Made by a program: the position numbers and the translations under genes. Below are positions 42,819 through 54,576 of a stretch of 64,000 nucleotides of DNA, piece after piece. This stretch comes from Cristatella mucedo (Eukaryota; Bryozoa; Phylactolaemata; Cristatellidae), in assembly GCA_009760855.2 (NCBI GenBank), contig WPIO01000235.1:167725-231724 (forward strand), given 5' to 3'. Numbering within the stretch: position 1 is the stretch's first letter; every line of letters begins with the position of its first letter. Under the pieces are notes generated by a model. The model was not told the origin of the DNA. It worked only from the letters and a program-made list of their open reading frames with translations, and ran no database searches.

Positions 42819-45030
42819 GCTGCCGGTTGATAATAATAATAATAATGCACTTGATATAGGGCCCTCAGAGAGCTCAATCTCTCTACGAGCTTAACATTTG
42901 CTGCAAAGGAAATGCAATTGAATGGTAAGTAATATCATGCTTGATAAACAACATGAATAACATGGTTAGGGGTGACATGCAAACAACATGAATAACATGG
43001 TTAGGGGTGACATGCACAGGGTCAGCATGCAAATGTGGTTAGTGGCAGCATGCAGTGTCAGCAGGCATAAGCACATGAAGGTCGAATCACAGGGACCCAC
43101 TAAATGCTGTCCTAACTAGGTGTGTTTTAGTGTTCTTTTTAAATGCGGTCAGCTCAGGGGATGCTCTGACTCAGGTCGGGAGGGAGTTCCAGGCTTTGGG
43201 AGCATACGAACTAAATGCACTGTCTCCAAAGGATTTAACGGATTTAAAGGATTTGAGGTTTGTACGAGGTATTTGTAGACGGTTGGATTCCGAAACGCAG
43301 GTGGTACGATGCTTTGCCTGATAAGGGAGTATATCTGAGAGATATGCTGGAGCCAGAGAGTCAAGTGACCTAAAAGTGAGCGACAAAACCTTGAAAACAA
43401 TCCGTTGCTTGCCTGGTAGCCAGTGCAGGTCGGAGAGAAGTAGTGTAATGTGGCAGCTGCGACGCTCACGACAGACAAGCCTAGCTGCAGAGTTTTGCAC
43501 CAGCTGCAATCGCCTGATCGCACATGCTGGTAGGCCAGTAAGCAGTGAGTTGCAGAGGTCGAGACGGGATGTCACGAATGCATGGAACAACTTGGACGTG
43601 GTATCTTTATCTAAAGAAGCCCGAATTTTAGCAATGTTATGAAGCTTGAAATAAGCGGATTTGGCTTATATGGTCGTCTAACGAGAGGTCGCTTTGGAAT
43701 ATGTCACCTAGATTTCGAGCTGATTCAACAGGAGATATGCTGGCAAAGCCAATTTTGAGCGTCAGCCTTTCCAATTTGTGAATCACACTGGGTGTGCCCA
43801 TAACTAGTAAGTTACTTTTATCATCGTTTAGTTTGAGAAAATTGGCTGCCATCCATGTGCGGATGTCATCAATACATGCAACAAGTGAGTTGAGAGAATT
43901 TGAGGTGCTCGAAGGCTGGGAGGGATCAAAGCAAAGGTACAACTGAGTGTCATCCGCATAGAAGTGAAAGCCTAGATTGTGCTTGGCAATCACATCAGCA
44001 AGAAGGAGAGTATAAACCGTGAAATAACCTGACCTAGCACGGAACCCTGAATTATCCCATATTTCAGTGGTACCTCAGACGATCTTTGTCCACTCACCTC
44101 AATACTATGGAGTCTCCCACTGAGATAGGACCTGAACTACTGCAGAGCAGTGCCAGTGATGCCCAGGCGAGATGAGAGGCGCGATAGAAGAACTTTGTGA
44201 TCGATGGTATCAAAAGCTGCCGAAAGATCAAGCAAAACAAGCAGAGACACTCTACCCATGTCTGCATTGCTAAATAGGTCGTTGTATACCCGAAGCAATG
44301 CTGACTCTGTGGAGTGATTAGCTCTAAAGCCAGACTGGAACTTACTAGCAAGGTGTGAGGTTTCGATATACGAGTTCAGCTGGTCCGCCACGACCCGTTC
44401 CAGTGTCTTTGATAAGAATGGTAGAAGAGAGACTGGGCGGTGGTTGCTCAAGTTCTCTGGGTCTAGTGTCGCTTACTTGAGAAGTAATCTGACTGCAGCT
44501 TTTTTGAAAGGTGCTGGGCCATGACCTGAGGCTAATGACATATTAATGATGTTAATCATGCGTGGCAGCAGCAGATCAATGCAACGTAGGAGCATGACAG
44601 TGGGAAGAGGGTCCAGAGGACTTGTTGTCTTTTTCTTATATTGAGGTACAAACTTCAGGAGTAGATCACTAGAGACCTGCTTAAGTGCAGACTTTGAAAT
44701 GCAGCTAGGAATCTAGAACAGCATTCTAGTGGGGGTGTTGTCATCGCAGGGATGGATTCCCTGATCTTGTCTATCTTCTGTACAATGAATCGAGAGAAAG
44801 CGATTGGCTAGATCATCACAAGGATCATCAGGTAAGGAGCTAATCTCGAAGCGGTTCAGGAGATGGTTGATCGTCGACATCAACATTTTTGGATTGTGCA
44901 TCTGTGATTCAACAATGTTTCTATAGAAGCAAGACTTGGCCTTTGCTAGGATCGATTGGTACGACCTACAGTAGTTTTTATATGCCTGTCGATGGACAGT
45001 CAGTCCAGATCTTTTGTATGCTTTTTAATA

Positions 45031-45165
45031 ATATTATTAATAATAATAATAATAATGCACTTGACAAAGCGCCCTCAGAGAACTTAATCTCTCTCTAGGT
45101 GCTTTGCATTTGCTGCAAAGGGAAATGCAATTGAATAGTGAGTAAAATAATTTTTGAACCTTTCG
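45031..45165 (-). mobile_element. LINE A 3' tail nested in LINE A
   Basis: (TAA)n, 'gcacttgacaaagcgccctc', 'ttaatctctctctaggtgc' and a short 3' UTR piece. Flanking text continues the host LINE A endonuclease-RT linker. Confidence 0.88.
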
Positions 45166-45689
45166 CTTATTAAAACTGGCTAGTTTACTGTCTGTGGTAA
45201 ACCATAGGCCGTCTGGGCGAGGGTGCACATTGCGCTTTGTCAGAGGTGCAAACTCGTCGAGCTTGTCAGCTAGTGTCGTGTTGTAGCTACCTATCAATGA
45301 TGACAGATCGGAGGGAGCACTAAGCAGCAGAGGTGAAGAAGATATTCTCGCACGGACAGCATCGATGTCAAGGGTCTTAAGGTTTCGCGATTCGCAGGTT
45401 ATTTTAGAGGAGGAGGTGCGCACACGCTGTAGATTGAATGAGATCTGCATGTGGTCAGATAAGCAGGATTTGGTAAAAATTGGCGATGACAAAATGCAGT
45501 TGTATGAGAAAATCTGGTCGAGTGTGCGACCCTTGATGTGAGTGGGGCCATGCACATGAACAACAAGAGACAGTGAGTCAGTCAGTGCACAAAATTCGGT
45601 GCTGAAAGCGTCAGATAAGTTATCAAAGTGAAAGTTGAAATCACCAATAACGAGGAAGGATTGATTTCTTGCACAGAGAATCGAAATGA

Positions 45690-45835
45690 GATCGGCTACC
45701 GAATGCGTACCGAAAGCCGCTTAGGCTGTGAGTATGCTATACGAGTCTCTCCTGCATAACACCCACATGGTCTTTAAGACTTTGTGGAGTTACAGACGGA
45801 GATACATGACATGACATAACATGACATGACAGGTA
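45690..45835 (+). mobile_element. LINE B 3' tail nested in LINE A endonuclease region
   Basis: 'accgaatgcgtaccgaaagc', 'gtctttaagactttgtggag' and a tail of ACATG/ACATA repeats (45803-45832). Inserted opposite to the host LINE A, whose endonuclease reads on both sides. Confidence 0.9.
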
Positions 45836-46503
45836 AAGGAGGATTTGGTACATGGTGGGCGATAGACTACTGCCACCATCGGTAGCTTCTTTTCAGATGA
45901 CACCACGAAAATTGATTCAAAAGACTGCTTCGAGGGCACTGCAAATGGCTTAAAGTTGAATTTCGAGAGCACAATAATAGCAACTCCGCCTCCAGTTTTG
46001 ATTGATCTAGGGGTGTGAAAGAACGAGAAACCAGATGGGGTGGCTTCTTTAATTGTCGGGCAGTTTATCGATTTTGGCCAAGTTTCAGTTAGGGCGAGCA
46101 GGTCAATACCATTTTCAGAAATAAGGTCGCTTATTAACAGAGGTTTATTGCACGTTGAGCGAGTATTCCAAAGGCAAGCTTTAAGTCTGGCCGATGGAGT
46201 TACAACTGGCCTGATGACCACTAAGTTAGAGAGATTTACAATGATGCATGTGGGTGAGCGTGCTGAGCGGTTCGAGACAATGCTAGGAATACCAAACGAG
46301 CGGGTACTCAGCAAGCAGTTCCCGCCCAACGAGCGGGTTCTGACCTGGTGGTTCCGGCCACCTCGGCGGCTACGGGGTGTTTTTCTTTTGCTAATGCATA
46401 GCTCATGAATCTTAGCAAAAACATTAATATCTTGGAATGCATTTGATCTACGATGAAGAAGCGATAACAGCTGCTGACGATCATAACTAACATGTAGGTT
46501 AAT

Positions 46504-47115
46504 AATCATAATAACGCACTTGATACATCGCCCTCAGAGAACCTAATCTCTTTCTAGGCGCTTTACATTTGCTGCAAAGGGAAATGCAATTGAATGGTGA
46601 GTAAAATCATGCTTGAAAAACAAAAAAAAGAATAACATGGTTAGGGGTGACATGCACAGGGTCAGCATGCAAATGTAGTTAGTGGCAGCATGCACAGTGT
46701 CAGCAGGCATAAGCAGATGAAGGACGAATCACAGGGACCCACTAAATGCTGTCCTAAATAGGTGTGTTTTTAAGTTCCTTTTAAATGTGGTTAGGTCAGC
46801 GGATGTTCTGACGCAGGTCGGGAGGGAGTTCCAGGCTTTGGGAGCATACGAACTAAATGCACGGTCTCCAAAAGATTTAAGGTTTTTACGAGGTATTTGT
46901 AGACTGTTGGATTCCGAAAAGTGGACGGTACGATGCTTGGCCTGATGAGGGAGTATATCTGAGAGATAGGCTGGAGCCATAGAATGAAGGGACCTAAAAG
47001 TAAGGGACAAAACCTTGAAGTCAATCCGTTGCTCGACTGGTAGCCAGTGCAGGTCGGCGAGAAGTGGAGTAATGTGGCAACTGCGACGCTCACGACAGAC
47101 AAGCCTAGCTGCAGC
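46504..47115 (-). mobile_element. LINE A, 5'-truncated, abutting the long copy
   Basis: 3' stem on the + left edge ('cacttgatacatcgccctc'), 3' UTR and C-terminal ORF at 46729-47010 ('LTFRSLHSMAPAYLSDILP', 'SFGDRAFSSYAPKAWNSLPT', 'HLFRTAFSGSL'), intact to its stop. It ends near 'agcctagctgcag'. Confidence 0.9.
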
Positions 47116-47812
47116 GGTTACTAGCCGCCGGGGTAGCTAAGGCAGCCATAGGCGTGGGAGACCCAGCAGCCCGAAGCGATAAGCGTTTACATATCCATAG
47201 GCACGTAGTTTCTTACGTGCTGTGGTCAAATAGCAATCAGAATACCAATAAACAGGTCTTAGCTGTGTCGTTTCCGTATATGATGTTCGCAAGAACTTCG
47301 GTTTTCGGAAGAATTCTGCAAGGAACACGAACGCAAGGTAGAGCGCCGATGCAAAACGGTTGTAGCAGCTCGGCGGGAGCCTATTTTCTCAGTAGGGTAA
47401 GCCTAACTGTAGTCTTGAGTTGACCTTTACGAAATCAGTTGGCAACCAATGTAATGCTCGAATTTGTTTGAGCTTCGATGGACGTTTCTTGCCTGGTTGC
47501 AAATCTAGGATTCGTGCCGTGTATACCTAGTTTTGTGGTCAACTCTTTAGTGGAATAACTTAGTTGACAACTGGACTACACCAATGGCCTAGAAGCAGGT
47601 AAAGTCTGCTCTATTCTTTTCCTGGGCGTTTGAATTATTCGCCTTGACACCTAAATATATCGACCCTCGCACAAGCTCGTGCCAGCCTCATTCAGCTGAT
47701 GTGTCGCATATACCATATGCCGTGTTTTGCAGTCCTGCATAGTCATACTGTTCTCAAACACCGAACTGTAGATTTCACAATTCAGCACTTAATTTGGATC
47801 GATATTTTGTAG
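47116..47812. other. unassigned stretch before CARD exon
   Basis: ORFs at 47137-47328 and 47154-47423 are unassigned. The last bases form the acceptor region of the next exon. Confidence 0.35.
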
Positions 47813-47976
47813 CCACAAGTGACGTCAACCCAATCGAGCAATCTATTCTGCAAAAGCAATTTGGGAAAGCAACGGCCAAGCTCATCGACGAGCTGGATAA
47901 AAATGGGATTCAACATGCATCTGATGTACTCAATTCTGGCCAATGCATTAGCCGCTTAGAGAAAGAGACGATCTTG
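47813..47976 (+). CDS. CARD domain exon, first half (CARD-a2)
   Basis: It follows the acceptor 'cgatattttgtag' in phase 1 and ends at 'gatcttg|gtaagt', a strong donor, in phase 0. It encodes ~55 residues: 'IEQSILQKQFGKATAKLIDE', 'LDKNGIQHASDVL', 'ISRLEKETIL'. These fit CARD helices 1-3, with the G-I turn and a charged helix 3. Borders and phases equal those of 23300-23466, though sequence identity is low. It should splice to 48725 after an intron of 748 bases to give a full CARD. Confidence 0.72.
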
Positions 47977-48724
47977 GTAAGTCCTCATTGATTTCTCGGA
48001 ATAACTTGTCAATCATTCAGAGCAAATATCTAAAAAAAAATAGCCAAACAAATTAGACTCAAGCAACGAGCAAATTATTTGCTAGCTTGAAAACTTCCTA
48101 ATGGTAAACCGTCCTAGGCTTCTTAGCATAGAAGTAAAATGCTCTGCTTGACAATGTTTGATTGAGGGGGTAGCTTCGAGTCGTACGGCAGGCCCGTCAT
48201 TCATAACCAGCTGCAGCAAGCCTGAAACTTACGTCTTTTCGCCAGACTGGCAATATAATAACATTTAATAGGATATTTGTATACTCTCTTGACAGAACTA
48301 AATTACTTTTGGCCCACTCTACAGAAGCTTGAACCGAAGCTTTTTATTTTTTACCACGTAGGAGACGAGATATGAATACCACAATTGAATGGACCTCCTA
48401 GGCTATAAGGGTAGCAAAGGGAGATGACGGGCGAACCCGAGCGTCTTGTTAGCGTTTGTTCACAATCGCAGTCTTCCCGCCTGTTCTCCCAGCTTTTCCC
48501 GATGATTGACACCAAGGCGTGTCAATTTTTGATTGAGTACATCTACATTGGCACGGAAGATGCTCGCTTTATTTTAGATATACGCATCAATTGTGTTGCC
48601 CGAAATTTTGCTTAACGGCACAATAGTGGCTCTGAATATCTGTGAATGACTTCTGTGATGGACAAACCATTAAGCTTTCTCAGTGGTTAAAAAATTGCCC
48701 TTGCTGCCTTACCTATAATTGTAG
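47977..48724 (+). other. intron between CARD halves
   Basis: GTAAGT at the 5' end and 'tataattgtag' at the 3' end, 748 bases, phase 0. From 48340 it is part of duplication block C. Confidence 0.65.
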
Positions 48725-48889
48725 GAGAATGACCGGAGGATGGAAAGGCGAGAAGCAGCGAGAGCTTTCGTGGACATCGTGGCTCGACGTGGCGACAAAG
48801 CGATCGGAGCTTTCTTGGACATTCTCGAGTCTGAGGATTTGCTTCAGTCGCAGCTCGCTGCCTACGTTCGCAGCATGACCGTACCCTAA
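48725..48889 (+). CDS. CARD domain terminal exon, second half (CARD-b2')
   Basis: It is open for 54 codons from the acceptor (phase 0) to TAA at 48887-48889. After 'ENDRRMERRE' it reads 'AARAFVDIVARRGDKAI' and 'GAFLDILESEDLLQSQLAAY', which matches CARD helices 4-6. The 'ARRGDKA..AF' stretch is the most diagnostic CARD feature in the window. With 47813-47976 it makes a ~109-residue CARD. As the last domain of a longer protein, it would recruit CARD partners. Upstream exons joining it are inferred only: candidates are the 54-nt exon at 38644 and the ROCO exon at 7.9-9.8 kb. Confidence 0.75.
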   Translation, partial: ENDRRMERREAARAFVDIVARRGDKAIGAFLDILESEDLLQSQLAAYVRSMTVP

Positions 48890-49382
48890 TTTTTGTATCA
48901 CCTTGCTTTGCTTCAGTTACTCTTGTACACAAATGACTGTCTTCTTGACCTCCGCCCTATTGAAGATCCACGGAGCAACGGATTTTGGCGAAAGTTTGAA
49001 GCCCAGCTACTGTGGCGACGGCTGTCTGTGACGACGATAAGTACAGGACACATAACACAGCTTATGTAATTAGGGTGCGAACACTTTTATTATAAAATCT
49101 CACGTAATAGCCAGGTAGGAGTATACGACCCTGAAACTATATATATACATAACATGAGCTTGCATTATATTACAAGTGGTGACAGTATAATTTTGCATAT
49201 CAAACTAGTTCGATTATAAGGATGCTTGAAATGGCTGGAGGTAACTATAAGTTATCGTGATTTGAATTTTGGTATTTAGTTCGTTAATTTTTAAAATTTG
49301 GAGCCCGAATTATTGTGATTTGTGGCCTAGACCTTGGGAATGAATCAGCTGTAAGGTGGGGATTAAGCTGTGGAGCTGTAAT

Positions 49383-49383
<1 letters not shown>

Positions 49384-49417
<34 letters not shown>

Positions 49418-49456
49418 GCTCGCTCTTTCACTCTCTCTCTCTCTTTCTATCTATCT
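49384..49456. repeat. (TC)n microsatellite
   Basis: TC repeats with CGCTCG interruptions; counterpart of 31142-31312. Confidence 0.92.
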
Positions 49457-50060
49457 ACTTAGGAAATACAACAATCCACACGAAAAAGACGGACTGTTTA
49501 CATTTTGGTATTTGCGTTCTTGATCGCTGCCGTACTCTTCTACTAGCGGCACATACCTGTCTGCGAGATATTTTGCATCCCTATGTGCAACGAATTACGA
49601 TAGTCAATCTCAATCAACGTGAAACCACTCGAATACAGCACACATCTACTTAACATCGATAATGGGAAGCTCAATAATTTTTAGTGAATATTTTAATAAA
49701 AGCTCATCATATGTGCTAGCTAAATTTTATGTCTTTGGGCTGGAGCAAGCTCATGAAAATAGGCTGCAAAGACATGCCACTAATGCCATCAACGTTAATT
49801 CTAACAGTCTTGGTCTGAGCGAGACTCTAACTGATGTATCTATCTTGTATGGGCGTCATCACAGACTCTTTGCATTTGGCTCACGCTTCTACTCTTGCGT
49901 TCAGCTGCACTCAACTGCAAAGCCTTGGCTCTGTAATTCGAATCAATAGCACATTGCTCAAACAGTGCTCAAATTTTGATATCGCTTTCAAGGGTTCTAC
50001 AGCTAGTTTGCTCACCAACGCAGTACAGATCATGTACGCAATCCACTCTAATCCACCGAA

Positions 50061-50560
50061 AATCCACCTTAAATCTGTTATGCCGAGCTCAACTGATATA
50101 CATAAAATAGTACACTCAATTACATACGAGCCCAAAATTGAGTCTCTGGGCTCTCCTTTTAATTTAAGACAATCAACTAGAATCCACAGGCTCGTAATGC
50201 AATGCTCTGCTATCACTGGAAAAACGACGAGACATAATACTTTAGCCTCTCTAATTTTGACGATAAATTACCCTACCCTCTATTTCTAACCACGGCTATA
50301 TGCTTAGACAATGGGCTGCTAAGAACTAAGACAATACCACCATCCACCTCAATCGCCACAAAATACCAGAATCATAGGAGGTTCAACATTCTAATTTTAA
50401 ATGCATGTTACAGGAAAAGGAATTTAGATTGCACTCGCATGCCAGCCACACCTCACCCCCATGAAAGATGATATCGACCAGGGCACGAAATCAACCCCAA
50501 CGGCTCGGATCAATACCAATTATCTAATACAACAAAAAAAGAATTGGTGGCGAAGAGGTC
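50061..50560 (+). repeat. decayed satellite units in duplication unit 2
   Basis: 'gcaatccactctaatccac' (50039), 'accaccatccacctcaatcg' (50336) and 'ggctcggatcaataccaatt' (50503) match the 31.9-33.8 kb satellite. About three units, at ~160-base spacing. Confidence 0.5.
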
Positions 50561-52520
50561 CAATTCGGTGAAAAATATTCGGCTCATATAGTTTTACAGC
50601 GCTCAAATCAAGCAGATGAATATAAGCCATTTCAATAGCTATTTGTGCAGAGATGCCCGTTTTGCATGCCAGCCTCATTTGACAATCCCGTTAAAAGTGC
50701 TTCCTGCAGTACACTGCTAATAATGTTCAAAAAAACCCAACTTATTCTAAATTTCCTCAAACGTGGTAGTCGCTGTGAGTCAAGCTAACTTTCACGGGAA
50801 ACCAAATTTGTACAAATTAATCGACGCAGATGTTCAGTGCCGGGTAAAGCCAAAATTTTGGCACATCCTAGGCCTGCTTGAAGTAGAATCTAGATAGTCT
50901 CACGCAGGATGCCGACCGAAAACCACGACAAAAAAACACTAGTAGACCGATTTTAATGGAACCCGTACAAAATGCAGTCATATAAAGCCAGCCTTTTCTA
51001 ATATTAGCCAAGGCGTAGGGAGGTAACGAGCATGCTGTAGTGATGGGCCTGGCTAAATCACACAGATTTTTTATTTCAGCAAGGTTCTCGTTATGCCTTC
51101 TCAAAATTCCAAATATTGTGACCATGAAATAAACTTCTTTGAGAGGGCTTGTACATAGGAATAACTCATCTCTTTCTGTGGTTTAACTTTTAATAAAAAT
51201 TAAGTTAACTAGGTAGTTTTCCTGATGATATTTTGTCGGAGATGATTGGAAAACTGTTTTTAATGTGTGTGCCTTGAGTTAAGAGAAGAAACACCCAGAT
51301 TCACGAAGAAAGCAGCTGCCGCAGCCTGTCGCCACGGCTCGCCGCGGTTTTCTAATGGGCTGTCACATACCGAGGCTAGTTAATATCCATTTGGTAAAAA
51401 TCGATCTCATTTAGTAAGGTTCGTCGAGTTGACCTTGTTGTAGGTACGTCCTTAATAGTGCCTGCCGACTCGCCTGCCTTTGTGTGGCAATAGAGTGTCG
51501 TAGTGAATGAACCCCATCAAAACTAGTAACTGCAGTTAAGGAGACAGATACAAGTCATGCGTTACAACAACAAATAATCCTTTTGGATGGAACTACAATT
51601 GAATTTACTAGTTTTTACCGCCAAGCCAATTTGTTGAAATTGATAAACCCTACTTGAGATTGTGCGACAATCCGAGGCCAAGGAGAGGTTTACTGAAGCA
51701 ATGTCATGCAATAGAGCAGCCTTCAGCTAACAGCCTCAAACTGGCCATGTATCCCAGTGTGCATGGCACTTTCAAGCTGCCGACGAAATAAAAAACAGCA
51801 AAATGATACTACCTACCCCTCTGTAATGTTGCTGTATATTAGAGACGATGCTGTTTCGTTGGTTAGACGCAATATTTGAGCTACGATTGTGCCGGTGCGT
51901 ACTCCTGCAATGGCGCTGTCCGACACTTTAAAATATAAATCCGTTTTCTTTTTCAAATTTTAGCTCTGATAACCGAGATTTAGGTTAAAGTTATAGCTTA
52001 ACGCTGTTCCGCTTTAGTGCCCATATTTTCATCCACTATGTATATGCAACAGCTACGAGCTCGTGGTCGCTTTCTTACATGGGTAACGCAAGGTAATTAA
52101 GCGACAAATAACTGTAACTGTATTTAGCAGGCAGCGGCCTAGCTATTTCAAACCATGCCGGACAAAACCAAAAGCATTTTGCTGGCGTCGCCTCTGAATT
52201 TCACCTTAGTTGGAATGCAATAAAACTTCGGGCGGGCTCGGCTGATATTGGTTAACGTTTGTCCCTTCTACGTATACAACGCCTTCATTCCTCCTTACCC
52301 ATTTAAGATTTAGCTAAGTGAAATAAGTCAGCAAGTATAGTTCACAATGTGTTAAGAAAACAAGCGACTCACCTTACGATAGACCCCTTCGGTTAGATGG
52401 TGCCGCTCGACTAACAAGTGACCGTTGAATGCCGTAGAAAATCGAAATCGAGGGTTTCTCTGACCGCGGGATGCAACCGGCTAAGCGTAGCTGAAACATG
52501 GTGCCAGTTCACTGTAGCCG
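50561..52520. other. unassigned stretch
   Basis: No ORF above 85 codons, no recognised repeat. This is the longest stretch without any annotation. Confidence 0.4.
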
Positions 52521-52992
52521 TGTAATGTAATTTAATGCAATGTAATGTATCTCCACAAAGCCACAAAGCATATGTGGGTGTTATGCAGGAGAGTTTGCTG
52601 TAGCACACCCACAGCCTAAGCGGCTTTCGGTACGCATTCGGTAGCCCATACACTTTATCTCACGCAACAAAGAGAAATTGGGAAGCATAGCAAAGTCCGA
52701 AGAGCAGTTGAGGTAGTGAGTAGCATGGAAGTAGCAGCTCAGGACCACTGAAAAAGATGCCATAGTCGGCAGCAGGAGAGTAGTTGTCATTGCGTAAGAT
52801 TTGTGGAAGCGACGTCACAGTATACAACCTGCAGAGCTAAAGCTTCCGTAGCCAGCAGTCTTTAAGCGGAGAAATCTAATGTATGTCAACACAGGACCTG
52901 AGGGAATGAGGAGGCTGAAACATGTCCAGCAGTTCATCTAGGTATGGAGGAGCCAAGCCGTGGTGGTCTTGTGGGTCAGCGTAAGAACTCTA
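52521..52992 (-). mobile_element. LINE B 3' end, minus strand
   Basis: (TGTAA)n-like tail at 52522-52545, 3' UTR and C-terminal coding text ('gcggctttcggtacgcattc', 'ggaagcatagcaaagtc', 'ggagccaagccgtggtgg') with indels. It runs up to 'gcgtaagaactct'. Confidence 0.88.
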
Positions 52993-52994
52993 TT

Positions 52995-53420
52995 CCAATG
53001 CCGACGAACGTGGAATACAACAGTAGCCGACTACTTCCGGGTATTAGTCACGCACCGATAGACGCGACGATATTCGACACGATTTTATGTTTCGCTGACT
53101 AAGAACCCAAAGCCAGTCACGTATCTGCCGGCGCTCCACTACCGCCTGTTGCAACCACCGCTGGCACCTTGTGCTAAGTTAGTGGTTCTCAAACCTTCCT
53201 AATGCCGCGACTCTTTAAATACAGCTCCCAATGTTGTGGCAACCCCCAACCATAAAATAATGGTTTGCAAAATGTGGAAATACGCAATTCCGACGGTCTA
53301 AGGAGACCTCTGTGAAAGGGTTGCTCGACCCCCAAAAGGTTCACGACCCATAGATTGAGAACCGTTGTGTTAAGTCAAAGGTCACTGAAGTGGTCCAGCA
53401 TCCTCTCCCTCTGCCTGTAT
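52995..53420. repeat. block F, copy 2, interrupted by SPIN-like MITE
   Basis: Partner of 34250-34500. The two halves join at 'gtgctaagt|caaagg' once the MITE and one target-site copy are set aside. Confidence 0.65.
53180..53367. mobile_element. SPIN-like hAT MITE, copy 1
   Basis: 188 bases with inverted ends 'tagtggttctcaa' and 'ttgagaaccgttg'. It is flanked by 'tgctaagt' (53172-53179) and 'tgttaagt' (53368-53375), an 8-base target duplication with one mismatch, as expected for hAT. Internal text 'ccttcctaatgccgcgact', 'gttgtggcaacccccaacc' and 'gtgaaagggttgctcgaccc' closely matches what I recall of the SPIN (Space Invader) non-autonomous family. It has no coding capacity and would have needed a hAT transposase in trans. 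Confidence 0.85.
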
Positions 53421-53424
53421 CTAT

Positions 53425-53612
53425 AAATAAATAAATAAATCCTAGCTAATGGAACAGCCTCTTTTTGTATAGTGACAGAAGAGCCTTTACGGCTATCACC
53501 ACCGCTTGCGGTGGTGATACAGGATCGCCCACCGCAGGAATCGAACCCACGACCTCGGAACCGAGGTCGTGAAAGCAACCGCCTTACCTAGTGTGCCATC
53601 ACAGGCGCCACT
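53425..53612 (-). mobile_element. SINE2, minus strand, best preserved
   Basis: (AAAT)n at 53425-53441, body 'tttacggctatcaccaccgc' with hairpin, B box side 'gcaggaatcgaacccacga' and A box side 'ccttacctagtgtgcc'. 'cacgacctcggaaccgaggt' plus 'cgtg' forms a second hairpin between the boxes. Confidence 0.88.
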
Positions 53613-54576
53613 ATCGTTGACGTAGGGGTTGGCTCCTGCTAACAACAACAGCCTCGATGGTCGCCAACCGCGTGGAAGGCAATGGCCGTACTCTGCACAA
53701 GTATGTCATCAGCAGCAGAAACATCCGCAGGGTGATGGATCTTTTGCTTTGAGATGAGGAGAAAGACATGTTGACTGAATCAGCTTTACAGCCAATCTGG
53801 AGGGCGGTTTCACCTTTGACCTGCAGGGCAGAAACGGCTGACTCAGGATACCAGGTCTATTTTAGGAGCCGCTGAACACTACGGCTATCCTGGATGTCAC
53901 AGCATATCTAGTGGACCTATTGAACTCGGCCAATGCCATTGCAGCTACGGCTTGTCGGAGCGTGCTTCTGAAGCAGAAGTCTATGGCATATTGATTTGCG
54001 TGTGCAATAGCTTGGTTCAAAAAATAGAAATAACTTAAGCTACTCTGCATATATATTTAGCGTTGAACGCAGCTAAATATTATAAGCAAAGACAGTTGGA
54101 GCTTCGTACTACCAATTTCTCGTCGATTGGCCGCAGGTTGGAGCTTCGGCACGAATCATTGCTCTCGCAATCGTTATGCAATCGCTTGCTGTCAATGTTA
54201 ATTAAACGGATGCTCACTAAGCAGACCGGCCCCTGCGAATGCCTACTATATCGTCATTATCGTTTTTTCCTTTGCCAAACTGGAGCGTCACAATTAAATT
54301 TAATTGTTCGCGATCTTGCGTGTAAAAGGTACTTGGTTACAAGAGCTTCAATGCTCCGAAGCACTCAAACTGTTTTTCAAACAATAATTCTGATTTATTT
54401 ATGCACTCCTCTGTCCATGGGTGCCACCAGTTGCATTCGACTCACCAATTCGAACAAGTTACTATTTCGCCCTAGATCCACCTGTAGTTGGCAGTGATGA
54501 GACCGGGATCGCGCTCTGTCCGACTCTGTCCTGCTGTGTTCCCGCTTGGTCCTGAAGCCAGGCCTCATGCGGCGAT
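53613..54576. other. unassigned stretch
   Basis: A 144-codon ORF at 54063-54497 shows no recognised domain. Confidence 0.3.

Larger units (their letters stand above)
42829..46503 (-). mobile_element. LINE A, longest copy in the window (endonuclease, RT, 3' end)
   Basis: Minus strand, 5' to 3': an apurinic-type endonuclease ('LISENGIDLLALTETWPKS', 'GGGVAIIV', 'VVYRPP', 45790-46509), 'VIGDFNFHFDNLSDAF' and 'LSDHMQISFNL' (45037-45690). Next come the linker 'FEISSLPDDPCDDLANRF' (44713-44901) and RT 'MSNHRPVSLLPFLSKTLER', 'LLDLSAAFDTIDHKVLL' (44137-44451), 'GFHFYADDTQLYLCFDPS' (43637-43993). Then 'SRLDLCNSLLTGLPACAIRR' and 'LTFRSLDSLAPAYLSDILP' (43171-43590), the 3' UTR, stem and (ATT)n tail at 42829. 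The ORF is broken by frameshifts and two nested insertions (45031-45165, 45690-45835). A 35-base unit is tandemly duplicated in the 3' UTR (42947-43016). Confidence 0.92.
48340..50060 (+). repeat. segmental duplication block C, copy 2
   Basis: Partner of 30000-31880; same order of CARD terminal exon, conserved 3' flank, TC microsatellite and the following unique text. Confidence 0.88.

Noticed and set aside
45790-46509. 239-codon minus-strand ORF as a nuclease gene
   Set aside because: It is the endonuclease region of LINE A, contiguous with its RT after removing nested insertions.
53500-53612. Possible minus-strand tRNA gene
   Set aside because: Repeated at 37845 and 42648 with a shared non-tRNA body and ATTT tail; SINE2.
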